Of a stretch of 38,335 nt of DNA, positions 17,563 to 25,801 are shown piece by piece. Under the pieces are notes generated by a model. The model did not search any database. It saw only the letters and a program-made list of their open reading frames with translations, and was not told where the DNA came from. This stretch comes from Phycisphaerales bacterium PN19_bin_20 (lineage in GTDB: Bacteria > Planctomycetota > Phycisphaerae > Phycisphaerales > UBA1924). The stretch's first letter is position 1, and every line of letters begins with the position of its first letter. Where the stretch lies: contig JAJOLK010000003.1 in assembly GCA_021173225.1 (NCBI GenBank), positions 1 to 38,335 on the forward strand, in the 5' to 3' direction. Position numbers and translations under genes: made by a program.

Positions 17563-17820
17563 GCCAACGGTGTTTGTCATTGGCGGGTGCTGGCATTGTT
17601 CTACTCTAACGGGGGGCAGCTGCGGCCGCACATTCATGCAGAGAACCGGGCGGCGCTGGGCAAGTGGTGGCCTGCACCGTCGCGTCTGGCTTGGCAGTCG
17701 GGGTTTATAACTTCGCAGCTTCGCGGCATCGAGCGGGTGGTGTCACAGCGGAGCGTGGAGCTGCCGAACACGTGGATTGAGCACTTCCAGAATGAGCGTG
17801 GGGGTGGGCGCGTTGCCTGA
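17563..17820 (+). pseudogene. Decayed DUF4160 gene
   Basis: From GTG 17587 the frame encodes 77 residues matching DUF4160: FYSNGG, then PHIHAE, a Leu-Gly-Lys-Trp-Trp strand, the SGFITSQLRGIERVV helix and a terminal WIEHFQNE. The usual N-terminus (Pro-Thr-Val-x-x-Ile-x-Gly) is visible at about 17563-17585, but in a different frame (TPTVFVIGG), so a single-base indel near 17585 seems to have broken the start. DUF4160 genes commonly sit beside DUF2442 genes as here, in pairs that resemble toxin-antitoxin modules although no activity is established. A shortened protein from GTG 17587 cannot be excluded. Confidence 0.6.
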
Positions 17821-17875
17821 AGGGCTGCGGGCGCGGCGGGTTTCGTTGTCATAAGCCGGCGGACCGGGCGCGAAG

Positions 17876-18143
17876 ATGGTGCTGATGTTGGACGACGGGC
17901 GTGCGGTTGCCGTGCCGCTGAAGTTCTATCCGACGCCGGCGGTGGCCAAGCCTGCGCAGCGGCTGCAACTCAAGGCTGATGGGTGAGGGGTATGGGATCC
18001 ACTGGCCGGCGCTGTACCCGCACGACGCGGTAGCGGGCCTGCTCGCCGGGCGGCCTGAGATCACGGCGGTCAAGCCGGGCGTCTTCTTGGTGAACCTTCC
18101 GTTTCAACTCGTGCGGCTTGTGCCCGTGGCGGGCCCGAGCTGA
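17876..18143 (+). pseudogene. Frameshifted DUF2442 gene
   Basis: Two DUF2442 halves are in different frames. The first (17876-17986) reads LDDGRAVAVPLKFYPTP and on to a stop after Lys-Ala-Asp-Gly. The second (17988-18143) reads GYGIHWPAL and then GLLAGRP, the family's hallmark end. A one-base indel at about 17981-17990, in a run of G, separates them. The usual N-terminal strand before LDDGR is also missing. After the TGA at 18141, the same frame continues as a Lys/Arg/Leu-rich stretch (LARELKRRLSPAQK) to about 18251, which may be read-through remnant. With the preceding DUF4160 fragment this is a dead or dying two-gene module. Confidence 0.65.
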
Positions 18144-18316
18144 TCACCGGGTGCGCTGGCCCGCGAGCTGAAGCGGCGGTTGTCGCCGGCGCAGAAGACC
18201 CGACTGGCCAAGCTGCTGTCGACCCCGGGCGTGAAGGTTTGCGCGTCTTGAGCTTGGGGCATGATGTGCGGCGCGTTGGGAGCAAGGCCAGCGCGGGAAC
18301 TTCTCACGCGGTACGA

Positions 18317-20029
18317 TCAGGAGCGTTTCATCTCGGGGACGGCGGTGCGGATCGCTTCAACCACCGCCGCCTTGGGGCTTGAGGGATCGCGCAGGTGGTC
18401 AAACGCGGCGCGAAGGGCTGATGCGCTGGGCGGCTGCGAGGCGGGGTGCGGCTGCGAGACGCAAGGCGTGGCGGCGGTTTGCCACTGGCCGATGGCCGGG
18501 TGGGCGGTTGGGCTGAGCATCTCGGCGCCGTAGGCCAGCTCTTCAAAGAGCTTTTCGCCCGGACGGGCGCCTGTGAAGACAATCGGGTAGCACGCGGCGT
18601 CGGGCGCATCGTCGGTGGTCGTGCCACCTTGGCTGAGCAGGGCGGCGATCGGTTCGGGGAGCGGGTCGGCGGCGGAGCGGCTGGGGAGGGTGCGGGTGTC
18701 GATGGCGGGCTCGTAGCCGTGCTGGCGCAGGAAGCGGACGGCCATTTCGAGGATGCTGATGGGCTCGCCCATGTCGAGGACGTAGACGGGGGCGAGGCCT
18801 TGGGGCTGGTCAAGAGCCGCGGCTTGAACCACGAGCGTGGCGGCCTCGGGGATGGTCATGAAGTAGCGGGTCATGCGCGGGTCGGTGACGGTGAGGGGGT
18901 GGCCCTCGGCCATCTGCTGGCTCCAGATCGGGATGACGCTGCACGCACTGGCGAGCACGTTGCCGAAGCGGACCATGCTCATTCGACAGGTGCTCGTTGG
19001 GCCGGGGCTCGTACGGCCGGGGTGCGTGCCGCTGGGGCGTTTGCTCGTTGTGGCCGTGGCGTTTGCGGCCAGGCCTTGGACGTACATTTCGGCCAGACGC
19101 TTGGTGGCACCCATGACGCTGGTGGGGTTGACGGCCTTGTCGCTTGAGATCATCACGAACCGCTCGACGCCCGCGTGCACGCACGCGTCGGCGATGCTGG
19201 CGGTGCCGAAGAGGTTGTTGTTTACCGCGTGGCTTGGGTGGTCTTCCATCAGCGGGACGTGCTTGTGGGCGGCGGCGTGGAAGACCACATCGGGCCTGAG
19301 GCGCTCGAGGGTGCGGCGGGTCGCGTCGGCGTCGACCACGTCGTGCAGCACGGCGGAGCGCTGGACGGTGGGGAAGCGCCGGCCCATCTGCTGGTCGATC
19401 TCGAACAGCGCGTTTTCGCTGCGCTCCATGAGCGTGACGTGCCCGGGTGAGAAGCCGGCGCAGACGCGGGCCAGCTCGCTGCCGATGCTGCCGCCAGCGC
19501 CGGTGATCAGCACGCGTTTGGCCTTGATGATGCGTCCGACGGCGGCCTTGTCAACGCCCCAGTGCGTGCGGCCGATGAGCCCGGGCACGTCGAGCTTGGC
19601 CTGCCCGGCCCCGGGCGTGGCTCCGGCGGCGCGGCCGGAGAGAAGGTCTTCGAAGGTGGGGATTGTCAGCGTGCGTACGCCGAGCTGGGCCAGCAGCGCG
19701 GTGATGCGGCGCGCGTCGGCGTTCATTGCGCAGGGCATGCTGAGCACGGCGGCTTGGAAGCGGTAGCGCGCGTGCAGGGTGATGAGCTCATCGATGTGCC
19801 CGAGCACCGGGGGCATGATGCCGAGCGCGCGGGCGTCGTGGGCGGTGGGCAGGATGTTGACCAGCACGCTGCCAGCGGGGATGACCCCATCGGCGAACGC
19901 GGCGAGATTGCCTGCGAGCGCGCGGACGCTAGCGGTCGTCCCGATGAGCACCACGCCGGTGCGCGGGAGCACAGTGGTGAAGGTGCGAAGAGCGGTCGGG
20001 CGGTTCGGCGGCGCGGGGGCAACGGTCAT
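18317..20029 (-). CDS. CapD/FlaA1-like nucleotide-sugar epimerase/dehydratase lacking the membrane domain
   Basis: The product is about 570 residues. Residues 25-150 resemble the CoA-binding-like Rossmann domain that precedes the catalytic domain in WbpM/CapD proteins. The SDR domain starts with TGAGGSIGSEL (about 175) and contains FHAAAHKHVPLME and SSDKAVNPTSVMGATKR (about 295-312), where Met stands at the usual catalytic Tyr position, as in WbpM-type UDP-GlcNAc 4,6-dehydratases. FTGARPGEKLFEEL closes the domain. The N-terminal four-helix membrane region of typical CapD/WbpM is absent, so the enzyme should be cytosolic. A Thr/Pro/Ser-rich insert of about 28 residues lies near 320-348. A role in making modified UDP-sugars for surface polysaccharide is inferred. 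ATG 20029 fits the promoter; TTG 20065 is rejected because it lies in the -35 element. Confidence 0.88.
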   Translation of the reverse strand: MTVAPAPPNRPTALRTFTTVLPRTGVVLIGTTASVRALAGNLAAFADGVIPAGSVLVNILPTAHDARALGIMPPVLGHIDELITLHARYRFQAAVLSMPCAMNADARRITALLAQLGVRTLTIPTFEDLLSGRAAGATPGAGQAKLDVPGLIGRTHWGVDKAAVGRIIKAKRVLITGAGGSIGSELARVCAGFSPGHVTLMERSENALFEIDQQMGRRFPTVQRSAVLHDVVDADATRRTLERLRPDVVFHAAAHKHVPLMEDHPSHAVNNNLFGTASIADACVHAGVERFVMISSDKAVNPTSVMGATKRLAEMYVQGLAANATATTSKRPSGTHPGRTSPGPTSTCRMSMVRFGNVLASACSVIPIWSQQMAEGHPLTVTDPRMTRYFMTIPEAATLVVQAAALDQPQGLAPVYVLDMGEPISILEMAVRFLRQHGYEPAIDTRTLPSRSAADPLPEPIAALLSQGGTTTDDAPDAACYPIVFTGARPGEKLFEELAYGAEMLSPTAHPAIGQWQTAATPCVSQPHPASQPPSASALRAAFDHLRDPSSPKAAVVEAIRTAVPEMKRS

Positions 20030-20035
20030 GTAGTG

Positions 20036-20065
20036 GTTATCGGCGATTAGCGGACTCGGCCTCAA
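20036..20065 (-). promoter_or_regulatory. Promoter for the CapD-like gene, leaderless geometry
   Basis: On the minus strand TTGAGG (20065-20060) is followed after 18 bases by GATAAC (20041-20036), and 6 bases later by ATG 20029. No SD lies between. Transcription should start at or next to the start codon. Confidence 0.5.
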
Positions 20066-20466
20066 GGAGGGCTGCTTGATACTGGCACTCAGGTCCGAAA
20101 AGGGCTAAAAGCAGCATGATTGGTGGAGCTTTACGGCGCGGTCATGCAACAATGGTATGTTGACAGTCGTACAACCTTGCGAGCCTGGGAATCGCGGCGA
20201 GCGACTTTGGGCTGATGTCGGGCCGGCCTTGCGAGCTTGCTGATGGCGGGCCGCGGGTGGCGGAGCGGGAGACGTGAAGCATCTGAGTGAAGCCTGCGGG
20301 GCGAGGGCCCCGGGGTCGATGGCTTTGTGTGCAGGATTAACCTTGTAGGGTCTCGGCACGGTCGCGTCGTGCTGTTCATCTCCTCCGGCGGCGGGTCGAA
20401 AGGCCCGCCGAGGATTTGCGGATCCGGGCTTAGTGCCCCGCGGCGTGGGTAGCGCAATAATGCAGC
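20066..20466. other. Divergent intergenic region between the CapD-like gene and uvrC
   Basis: I see no supported gene. A 7-bp perfect hairpin (20389-20395 with 20404-20410, loop TCGAAAGG) lies about 57 bases before the uvrC start. AATAAT at 20456-20461 is a good -10 hexamer ending 5 bases before GTG 20467. TTGACA occurs at about 20160-20165 but has no matching -10. The rest is unremarkable. Confidence 0.4.
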
Positions 20467-21819
20467 GTGTCTGACGCGGCGCGTGACGCTCGGCTCGAGC
20501 GTCTGCTGAAGAAAGCCCGGAGTTTGCCAGGCGTGCCTGGGGTGTACCTGATGAAGGACGCCCATGGCACGGTGGTCTACGTGGGCAAAGCGGCCCGTCT
20601 GCCTGACCGGTTGAGCAGCTACTTTGTGGCGTCGGCGGACCTGGGCTTCAAGAAGCAGCCGATGCTCGATGTGGTTGAGGACTTTGACGCCATCGAGTGC
20701 GCGAGCGCGTGGGAGGCGCTGCTGACCGAGGCGCGGCTGGTCAAGGACATCAAGCCCCCGCCGCGGTTCAACGTGCGGCTCAAGGACGGCAAGACGTTCC
20801 CGTACCTGATCGTGACGCAGGGGGAGGACTATCCGCGGGTGTTTGTCTCGCGGAACCCTTCTGAGCAGGGTGTGAGCCGTGGCGCGAAGGTGTTTGGGCC
20901 GTTTACAAGCGCGGGGTCGCTGCGTGAGGCCGTCAGTGTTCTGCAGCGGGTCTTCAAGTTTCGCACGTGCAGCCTGGACATCGAGGCTGGCGCGGAAAAG
21001 AACCGCTACTTCCGCCCGTGCCTGTTGGCGAGCATCAACCAGTGCACGGCGCCTTGCGCAGAGCGGATCAGCGTGACGGCGTACGGGCAGGACGTGGAGC
21101 GGTTCACGCGGTTCTTGGGCTCTAAGCAGGGCGTGATGCTGCGTGAGCTGCGCGGCGAGATGGAGCAGGCGAGCGCGGCGCAGGAGTTTGAGCGTGCCGC
21201 CAAGCTGCGCGATCAGATCAAGCTGATCGAGAAGCTCAGCGAGCGGGCGCGGGTGAGTGACGGCTGGCAGCCCGAGACGGAGATCGCGCCGATTGACGCG
21301 GGGGCGAGCTGCCTGAGCCTGCAGAAGATGCTGGGGCTGGCGACCCCGGTGCGGTGCGTGGAGGGCTTTGACATCGCGCACCTGCAGGGCAACCAGACGG
21401 TTGCGAGCAAGGTCTGCTTCATCGACGCGCGGCCCTTTAAGGAGGGCTATCGGCGATTCAAGGTTTCGAGCGTGGCCAACGACGATTACGCCGCGCTGGC
21501 GGAGGTTGTTGGCAGGCGGTACCGCGAGGCGGGCGTAGGGCATGAGTTGTACCCCGACGTGGTTCTGATCGACGGCGGGCTGGGGCAGTTGCACGCGGCG
21601 CTGGGCGTGCTTGACCAGTTGGAGGTCAGGCCGCCGATGGTGGTCAGCCTGGCGAAGAAGGAAGAGCTGGTGTTTGTGCAGCGTCAGGGCGAGCCGCTGC
21701 GGGTTTCGCGGAGCCACCTTGGCCTGCGGCTGCTGCAGGCCGTGCGAGACGAGGCGCACCGCTTCGCGCAGGCGTATCACCACCTGCTACGGCGGAAGCT
21801 GACGCTGGACGAGGAGTGA
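20467..21819 (+). CDS. uvrC: Excinuclease ABC subunit C, short form
   Basis: The product is 450 residues; UvrC proteins are usually about 600. It makes the two incisions flanking DNA damage in nucleotide excision repair. Present are the GIY-YIG nuclease (GVYLMKD ... VVYVGKA, residues 22-40, with the TEARLVKDIKP helix), the UVR motif that binds UvrB (EFERAAKLRDQI, about 240), and the RNase H-like nuclease (GFDIAHLQG near 300, VLIDGGLGQL near 367, RDEAHRFAQAYHH near 430). The frame ends right after that domain, so the C-terminal helix-hairpin-helix pair, which binds damaged DNA and is needed for 5' incision in E. coli, is missing. No remnant is obvious downstream. The start is GTG with AATAAT 5 bases upstream and no SD. 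Confidence 0.93.
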   Translation: MSDAARDARLERLLKKARSLPGVPGVYLMKDAHGTVVYVGKAARLPDRLSSYFVASADLGFKKQPMLDVVEDFDAIECASAWEALLTEARLVKDIKPPPRFNVRLKDGKTFPYLIVTQGEDYPRVFVSRNPSEQGVSRGAKVFGPFTSAGSLREAVSVLQRVFKFRTCSLDIEAGAEKNRYFRPCLLASINQCTAPCAERISVTAYGQDVERFTRFLGSKQGVMLRELRGEMEQASAAQEFERAAKLRDQIKLIEKLSERARVSDGWQPETEIAPIDAGASCLSLQKMLGLATPVRCVEGFDIAHLQGNQTVASKVCFIDARPFKEGYRRFKVSSVANDDYAALAEVVGRRYREAGVGHELYPDVVLIDGGLGQLHAALGVLDQLEVRPPMVVSLAKKEELVFVQRQGEPLRVSRSHLGLRLLQAVRDEAHRFAQAYHHLLRRKLTLDEE

Positions 21820-21855
21820 TAAGGCGCGAGGCCGGTGGCTGGGGTCGGCGCAAGC

Positions 21856-22623
21856 TCAGTCTTGCGTCGGCGCGAGGCCGCAGAGGCTGGCCAGATCGAG
21901 CAGCGCGAGGGGTTCGCGGGTGAAAAAGGCCTCGGCGGCGAGGGCGGGGTGCCCTGAGCTGGTGCGGACGCGTGAGCCGACGAAGGCGTCTTGAGCGCGG
22001 ACCCAGGCGGTCACGTCACGGTTGAGCGGGTTGTTCTGGAACTGGCTGGCGTAGGCGCGGACGGCGGCGTGCTTGCGTTCGGCGGTGGCGCTGGTGTCGA
22101 TCAGGAAGGTGGGCGTGGGCATGATCCGCAGGTGCGTGGCGAAGTAGTAAAAGAGCCAGGTCGGGTAGATGGGTGGGCGGCCTTGGTCGCCGGGCATGGG
22201 CTGTTTGGTGAGCTTGGCGTCGAAGCGCGCGTCTTCGGCGCTGCGCGTGACGGCGAGGTGGTCGGGGTGCGCGTCCTCAAAGTATGGAACAAAGAGGACC
22301 TGGGCCTGCACGGCGCGGATGACCCCGGCGAGCTTGTGGCGGGCCTCGATGGTGTGCTCGACGCGGCGGTTGGGAAGGTCTAGCAACTGGCGGGTGATGG
22401 GCTGTGCGCCGGCGGCCAGCTCGGCGGGCGTGGGCTGGAGCGCGCTGAGCGCGGCCTGGGCTTCGAGCAAGCGTGACGCGCGATCACCATGGGGTGTGGG
22501 CGAGCCATCGGTGACGTCAAGCAGATGGACACGGTGGCCCTGGGTGGCGAGCAGGGCGATGGTGCCGCCCATGGCGAGCTCTTGATCGTCTGGGTGTGGG
22601 CCGATGACGAGGACGCTGGCCAT
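21856..22623 (-). CDS. PIG-L/LmbE deacetylase, BshB1-like
   Basis: The product is 255 residues. GPHPDDQELAMGG (residues 8-20) carries the His-Pro-Asp-Asp zinc site and AHPDHLA (about 119) supplies the second His. The GSPTPHGD loop and the LLDLPNRR segment resemble BshB1, the N-acetylglucosaminyl-malate deacetylase of bacillithiol synthesis, though related enzymes act on other N-acetyl sugars. BshA- and BshC-like genes are not nearby, so the thiol role is inferred. A GGAGG Shine-Dalgarno site lies 4 bases before the ATG, unlike most lead genes here. The gene is convergent with uvrC (36 bases apart). Just upstream lies a G-rich repeat that could form a quadruplex on the template strand. Confidence 0.88.
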   Translation of the reverse strand: MASVLVIGPHPDDQELAMGGTIALLATQGHRVHLLDVTDGSPTPHGDRASRLLEAQAALSALQPTPAELAAGAQPITRQLLDLPNRRVEHTIEARHKLAGVIRAVQAQVLFVPYFEDAHPDHLAVTRSAEDARFDAKLTKQPMPGDQGRPPIYPTWLFYYFATHLRIMPTPTFLIDTSATAERKHAAVRAYASQFQNNPLNRDVTAWVRAQDAFVGSRVRTSSGHPALAAEAFFTREPLALLDLASLCGLAPTQD

Positions 22624-22660
22624 GTTGCCTCCGGTGTTTGAACTTGGCGGGGTGTCAGCC

Positions 22661-22742
22661 GGGCTTGGTCTGGGCTGGGCTTGGCTGGGCTTGGTCTGGG
22701 CTGGGACTGGGCTGGGTCTGGGCTGGGTCTGGGCTGGGTCTT
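22661..22742 (+). repeat. G-triplet tandem repeat with quadruplex potential
   Basis: About 80 bases made of an 11-base unit close to TGGGCTGGGTC. At 22704-22738 at least six GGG runs are separated by 2-3 bases, which meets the usual criterion for a G-quadruplex. It lies 38 bases upstream of the deacetylase start, on the strand opposite to its mRNA. Confidence 0.75.
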
Positions 22743-22870
22743 TGTAGAGTCTTTGCAGTGCTTGGGTAGAAGATGGGGATGTCGCTGCGGGTTTGGAAGC
22801 GATAATCAGTATTGATTGCTGGTGCCGGTCGGTGATCGGGTCATGGCTATCAGGTTTCTATAAAGGCCGG

Positions 22871-23048
22871 GGCGACCGGAGTTGAAGCGCTCAGTGCGTC
22901 AAAGTTTCCGGAGGGCGGCGGTCGGTTTCAGGGGGATCAGTCAGGGTGCTCATGCCCTGCTCTGGTCGAGCCGACCAGGCGTTGCTTAGTTTTCGAGTGT
23001 GCCCACACACCAGAGGGGTGCCGTGCGAGTTGCACGGTGCCCCTTTGA
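22871..23048 (+). ncRNA. Candidate structured small RNA, unassigned
   Basis: Four consecutive hairpins can be drawn on the plus strand: 22942-22959 (CAGGG/CCCTG), 22962-22978 (CTGGTCG/CGACCAG, perfect 7 bp), 22999-23010 (GTGT/ACAC) and 23017-23045 (12 bp with a T-rich 3' end). TATAAA at 22859-22864 would place the transcript start near 22871, but I see no -35. No plus-strand gene lies between uvrC and this terminator. The sequence lacks tmRNA, RNase P and SRP RNA landmarks, and 6S-like pairing is weak. Alternatively this is a 3' region of the minus-strand ABC gene plus chance structure. Confidence 0.3.
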
Positions 23049-23054
23049 TTTTAC
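23017..23054 (+). terminator. Rho-independent-type terminator
   Basis: GGGGTGCCGTGC (23017-23028) pairs with GCACGGTGCCCC (23034-23045) in a 12-bp stem with two G-T wobbles and the loop GAGTT, followed by TTTGATTTT. The T-rich tail is on the plus strand, so it fits a plus-strand transcript. It is also 25 bases past the stop of the minus-strand ABC ATPase gene, where it has no T-run. Confidence 0.55.
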
Positions 23055-23069
23055 TGCGAGGAAGCAGGC

Positions 23070-24161
23070 TCATGCGGGGATGAGCACGACATCTTGCGGG
23101 TCGATGGTGAGGCTGACGGGGGTGCCCGGTGTGGGGCGCGTGAGCGCGGGGTTGAGTTGAGCGACGCGGAGGGTGTGCCCGCCGCCGATCTTGACGGTGA
23201 GCTGCGCGATCTCGCCGAGGTAGACCGAGTCTTCGATGGTGCCGGCGATGGTGTTGCGTGCGGGGGTTGCGGCGTCGTCGATGACGCGAAGGGCCTCTGG
23301 CCGCAGGCTGACGAGGAGGGCGGCGACGCCTTCGGGCGGTGGGTTGGTGGTGGTCAGTGTGCCCGCGGGGGTGCTGACGGTCAGGGCCGTGCCCGAACGG
23401 TCGAGCGTGCCGGGCAGGAAGCTGGTCTCGCCAAGGAACTCAGCGACGAATCGGCTGGCGGGCGCGCGGTAGAGCACGCCGGGCGGGCCCTGCTGGATGA
23501 CGCGCCCGTTCTGCATGATGGCGACCTGGTCGGCCATGCTCAGGGCCTCTTTCTGGTCGTGGGTGACGTAGACGGTGGTGATGCCGGAGGTCTTGCAGAT
23601 CCGGCGGATCTCGGCGCGGAGGTCGACGCGGAGCTTGGCGTCAAGGTTGGAGAGCGGCTCATCAAGCAAGAGCACGTCTGGGCGGATGACCAGCGCGCGG
23701 GCGAGGGCGACGCGCTGCTGCTGCCCGCCCGAGAGGGCGTTGGGCTTGCGCTGGGCGTACTGGCCCATCTGGACCATCTCGAGCGCCTCGGTGGTGCGGC
23801 GCTTGAGCTCATCTTTGGGCACTTTGCGCACACTGAGCCCGAAGGCGACGTTGTCGAACACCGTCATGTGCGGCCAGAGCGCGTAGCTCTGAAAGACCAT
23901 CCCGGTGTTGCGCTTGTTGGGGGGCAGGTGCGTGACGTCACGCCCGTGCGGGTCGGCGTTGTCAGCCAGGCGGATGGTCCCGGCGGTGGGCTCAATAAAC
24001 CCGGCGATCATGCGAAGCAGGGTGGTCTTGCCGCAGCCTGAGGGCCCGAGCAGGAAGAAGAGGTCACCGGCGCTCACGCGCAGGCTGACTCGGTCTACCG
24101 CGGGGGTGATGACCGGGGCGTACTGCTTGACCAGGCCTTGGATAATGATGGTCTTGGACAT
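23070..24161 (-). CDS. ABC transporter ATP-binding protein, PotA/UgpC/FbpC type with TOBE domain
   Basis: The product is 363 residues. Walker A GPSGCGKTT (about 39-47), Q-loop VFQSYAL, the signature LSGGQQQRVALARAL, Walker B VLLLDEPLSNLDAKLR and the switch His VTHDQKEA are all intact. The C-terminal 120 residues form the TOBE-type regulatory domain typical of importers for polyamines, iron, sugars or phosphonates; PPNKRNTGMVFQ is typical of this group. No permease or binding protein is adjacent, so the substrate is unknown and the ATPase may serve permeases elsewhere. TACGCT ends 7 bases before ATG with no SD, which suggests a leaderless mRNA. The gene is divergent from the phosphatase gene (182 bases between starts). 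Confidence 0.92.
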   Translation of the reverse strand: MSKTIIIQGLVKQYAPVITPAVDRVSLRVSAGDLFFLLGPSGCGKTTLLRMIAGFIEPTAGTIRLADNADPHGRDVTHLPPNKRNTGMVFQSYALWPHMTVFDNVAFGLSVRKVPKDELKRRTTEALEMVQMGQYAQRKPNALSGGQQQRVALARALVIRPDVLLLDEPLSNLDAKLRVDLRAEIRRICKTSGITTVYVTHDQKEALSMADQVAIMQNGRVIQQGPPGVLYRAPASRFVAEFLGETSFLPGTLDRSGTALTVSTPAGTLTTTNPPPEGVAALLVSLRPEALRVIDDAATPARNTIAGTIEDSVYLGEIAQLTVKIGGGHTLRVAQLNPALTRPTPGTPVSLTIDPQDVVLIPA

Positions 24162-24343
24162 GCCGGCAAGCGTACGTGGCGGGCGCGTGCTGGGCTGAGT
24201 TCATGGGGCAAGCGTGGGGCGGCATCGAGTGTGCGGGGCCGGCCTGGGGGCGGGCGTGGGGGCGGGTTCGCTGGCATGGGCGTACGCTGGATGCTCGCTT
24301 GGCCGGGCTTGGTCAGGACGGCGCGGCCAGGCATCGGGCACTT

Positions 24344-25801
24344 ATGAACGACCAACTGGCAGCTTGGACGGGCGCATCAACCTGGCAGCAGCGCCTGGAC
24401 GCGATCGTCGAGCTGATGCGTGAGATGTCGGCCCAAACCGACCCGCAGAAGATGGTGGCGGCGTACGCCCAGCGGGTCAGGGCGATCCAGAAGAACGACG
24501 GGATCATCGCCGTCTCGCGGCGCGGGCTGTCGTTTCCGAACTACAAGGTCACGCGGGCCTCGGCGTGGAGCGAGTCGGTGAATCCGTGGACGCAGCCGGA
24601 GAAGACGCCGATCTATGCGCGGGGCATCTTGGGCGAGCTGCTGTATGCGGACAAGGCGCGGTTGATCCAGGATTTTCGCGTGCCCGAGCTTGACCCGGCG
24701 GCGGCGTTGTTCGGCGCGGCGCGGTCGATCGCGGTGATCCCGCAGTACGACGGTGGCGAGGCGCTGAACATGGTGGTGGTGCTGCGAAACGAGCCCAACG
24801 GGTTCGACCCCGAGCGGTTCCCGGAGGTCTTCTGGCAGAGCAACCTGTTTGGGCGCGCTACCAGCACGCTGGTGCTGCGCAAGCAGGTGCAAGAGGCGTA
24901 CGACGCGATTGATCGCGAGCTGCAGGTGGTGGCTGACATTCAGCGCAGCTTGCTGCCCACGGACTTGGATCTGCCGACGAGTGTGGGGCTTGAGGTCGCG
25001 CGGTACTACCAGGCGTCAAAGAACGCGGGCGGCGATTATTACGACTTTTTCAGGCTTCCTGGCGGCAAGTTGGGTGTGCTGATCGCGGATGTGTCGGGGC
25101 ACGGAACGCCCGCGGCGGTGCTGATGGCGATCTTGCACGCCATTGCGCACATGAACCAGGCGTGGCTGGGCGAGTGCCAGCTCTCGGGCAATAGCGAGCC
25201 CAGTGAGCCGATCCCGCCGCGCGAGTGGCTGGCGTTTGTCAATCAGCAGCTGTGCGAGCGGTACACGCGGCTGAGCGGGACGTTTGTGACGGCGTTCTAC
25301 GCGCTGTACGACCCGAAGACCGGCGCGCTGCAGTACGCCAGCGCGGGGCACAACCCGCCGCGGCTGCGAGTGGCCGACGGGCGCGGGCGGCTTTCGGGCC
25401 TGGACTCAGCGGGCCTGGACTCAGCGGGCTGGGCCGGTAACGGAGTGAGCGTTGGGGCTGGGAGTGGTGCTGCTCGGGATGGCTCATTGGTAGTTGAGCT
25501 GGATCAAGCCCAGGGTTTGCCGCTGGGGATCGTTTCGGATGCGCAGTACACCGACGCGACGGTGGTGCTGGCCGCGGGCGATGAGCTGACGCTGTATACC
25601 GACGGGATCACCGAGGCGATGAGCGCGACGCGTGAGCTGTTTGGCACCGAGCGGCTGGACGCGGTGCTGGGCCCGGCGCTGCCGAGCGCGCAGGACCGGC
25701 TCGACGCGATCTTGCGTGCGGTGCGTGCGCACGCGGGCGACACGCTGACGGATGACCGCACGTTGATGGTGGTGCGCGTGGGCGCGGTGGGTGGGGCGTG
25801 A
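24344..25801 (+). CDS. GAF-like domain plus SpoIIE/RsbU-type PP2C phosphatase
   Basis: The product is about 485 residues. The N-terminal 180 residues look like a GAF sensor, with no clear cofactor site. A helical linker (RELQVVADIQRSLLP, about 195-210) leads into the SpoIIE phosphatase: GGDYYDFF (about 228), IADVSGHGTPAAVLMA (about 246), YASAGHNPP, LPLGI and LTLYTDGITEA (about 425), which supply the metal-binding Asp residues. Such enzymes dephosphorylate anti-anti-sigma proteins and release sigma factors in partner-switching cascades. No anti-sigma or STAS gene lies nearby, so the target is unknown. A 15-base repeat encodes two copies of Gly-Leu-Asp-Ser-Ala within a loop near 350. ATG 24344 is chosen because the upstream extension is low-complexity; no SD is visible. 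The stop overlaps the GTG of truA by four bases. Confidence 0.88.
   Translation: MNDQLAAWTGASTWQQRLDAIVELMREMSAQTDPQKMVAAYAQRVRAIQKNDGIIAVSRRGLSFPNYKVTRASAWSESVNPWTQPEKTPIYARGILGELLYADKARLIQDFRVPELDPAAALFGAARSIAVIPQYDGGEALNMVVVLRNEPNGFDPERFPEVFWQSNLFGRATSTLVLRKQVQEAYDAIDRELQVVADIQRSLLPTDLDLPTSVGLEVARYYQASKNAGGDYYDFFRLPGGKLGVLIADVSGHGTPAAVLMAILHAIAHMNQAWLGECQLSGNSEPSEPIPPREWLAFVNQQLCERYTRLSGTFVTAFYALYDPKTGALQYASAGHNPPRLRVADGRGRLSGLDSAGLDSAGWAGNGVSVGAGSGAARDGSLVVELDQAQGLPLGIVSDAQYTDATVVLAAGDELTLYTDGITEAMSATRELFGTERLDAVLGPALPSAQDRLDAILRAVRAHAGDTLTDDRTLMVVRVGAVGGA

Noticed and set aside
18144..18251. Separate small gene after the DUF2442 remnant
   Set aside because: It is in the same frame after the DUF2442 stop, with no start codon or ribosome site; treated as a possible remnant.
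20030..20065. TTG start for the CapD-like protein at 20065
   Set aside because: The TTG lies within the TTGAGG -35 element of a good promoter, and ATG 20029 has the leaderless spacing seen elsewhere.
20160..20165. Promoter at TTGACA between the CapD-like gene and uvrC
   Set aside because: No -10-like hexamer lies at 15-20 bases on the same strand.
22871..23048. tmRNA or 6S RNA
   Set aside because: No tRNA-like ends, no tag reading frame and no clear long closing stem with a central bubble.
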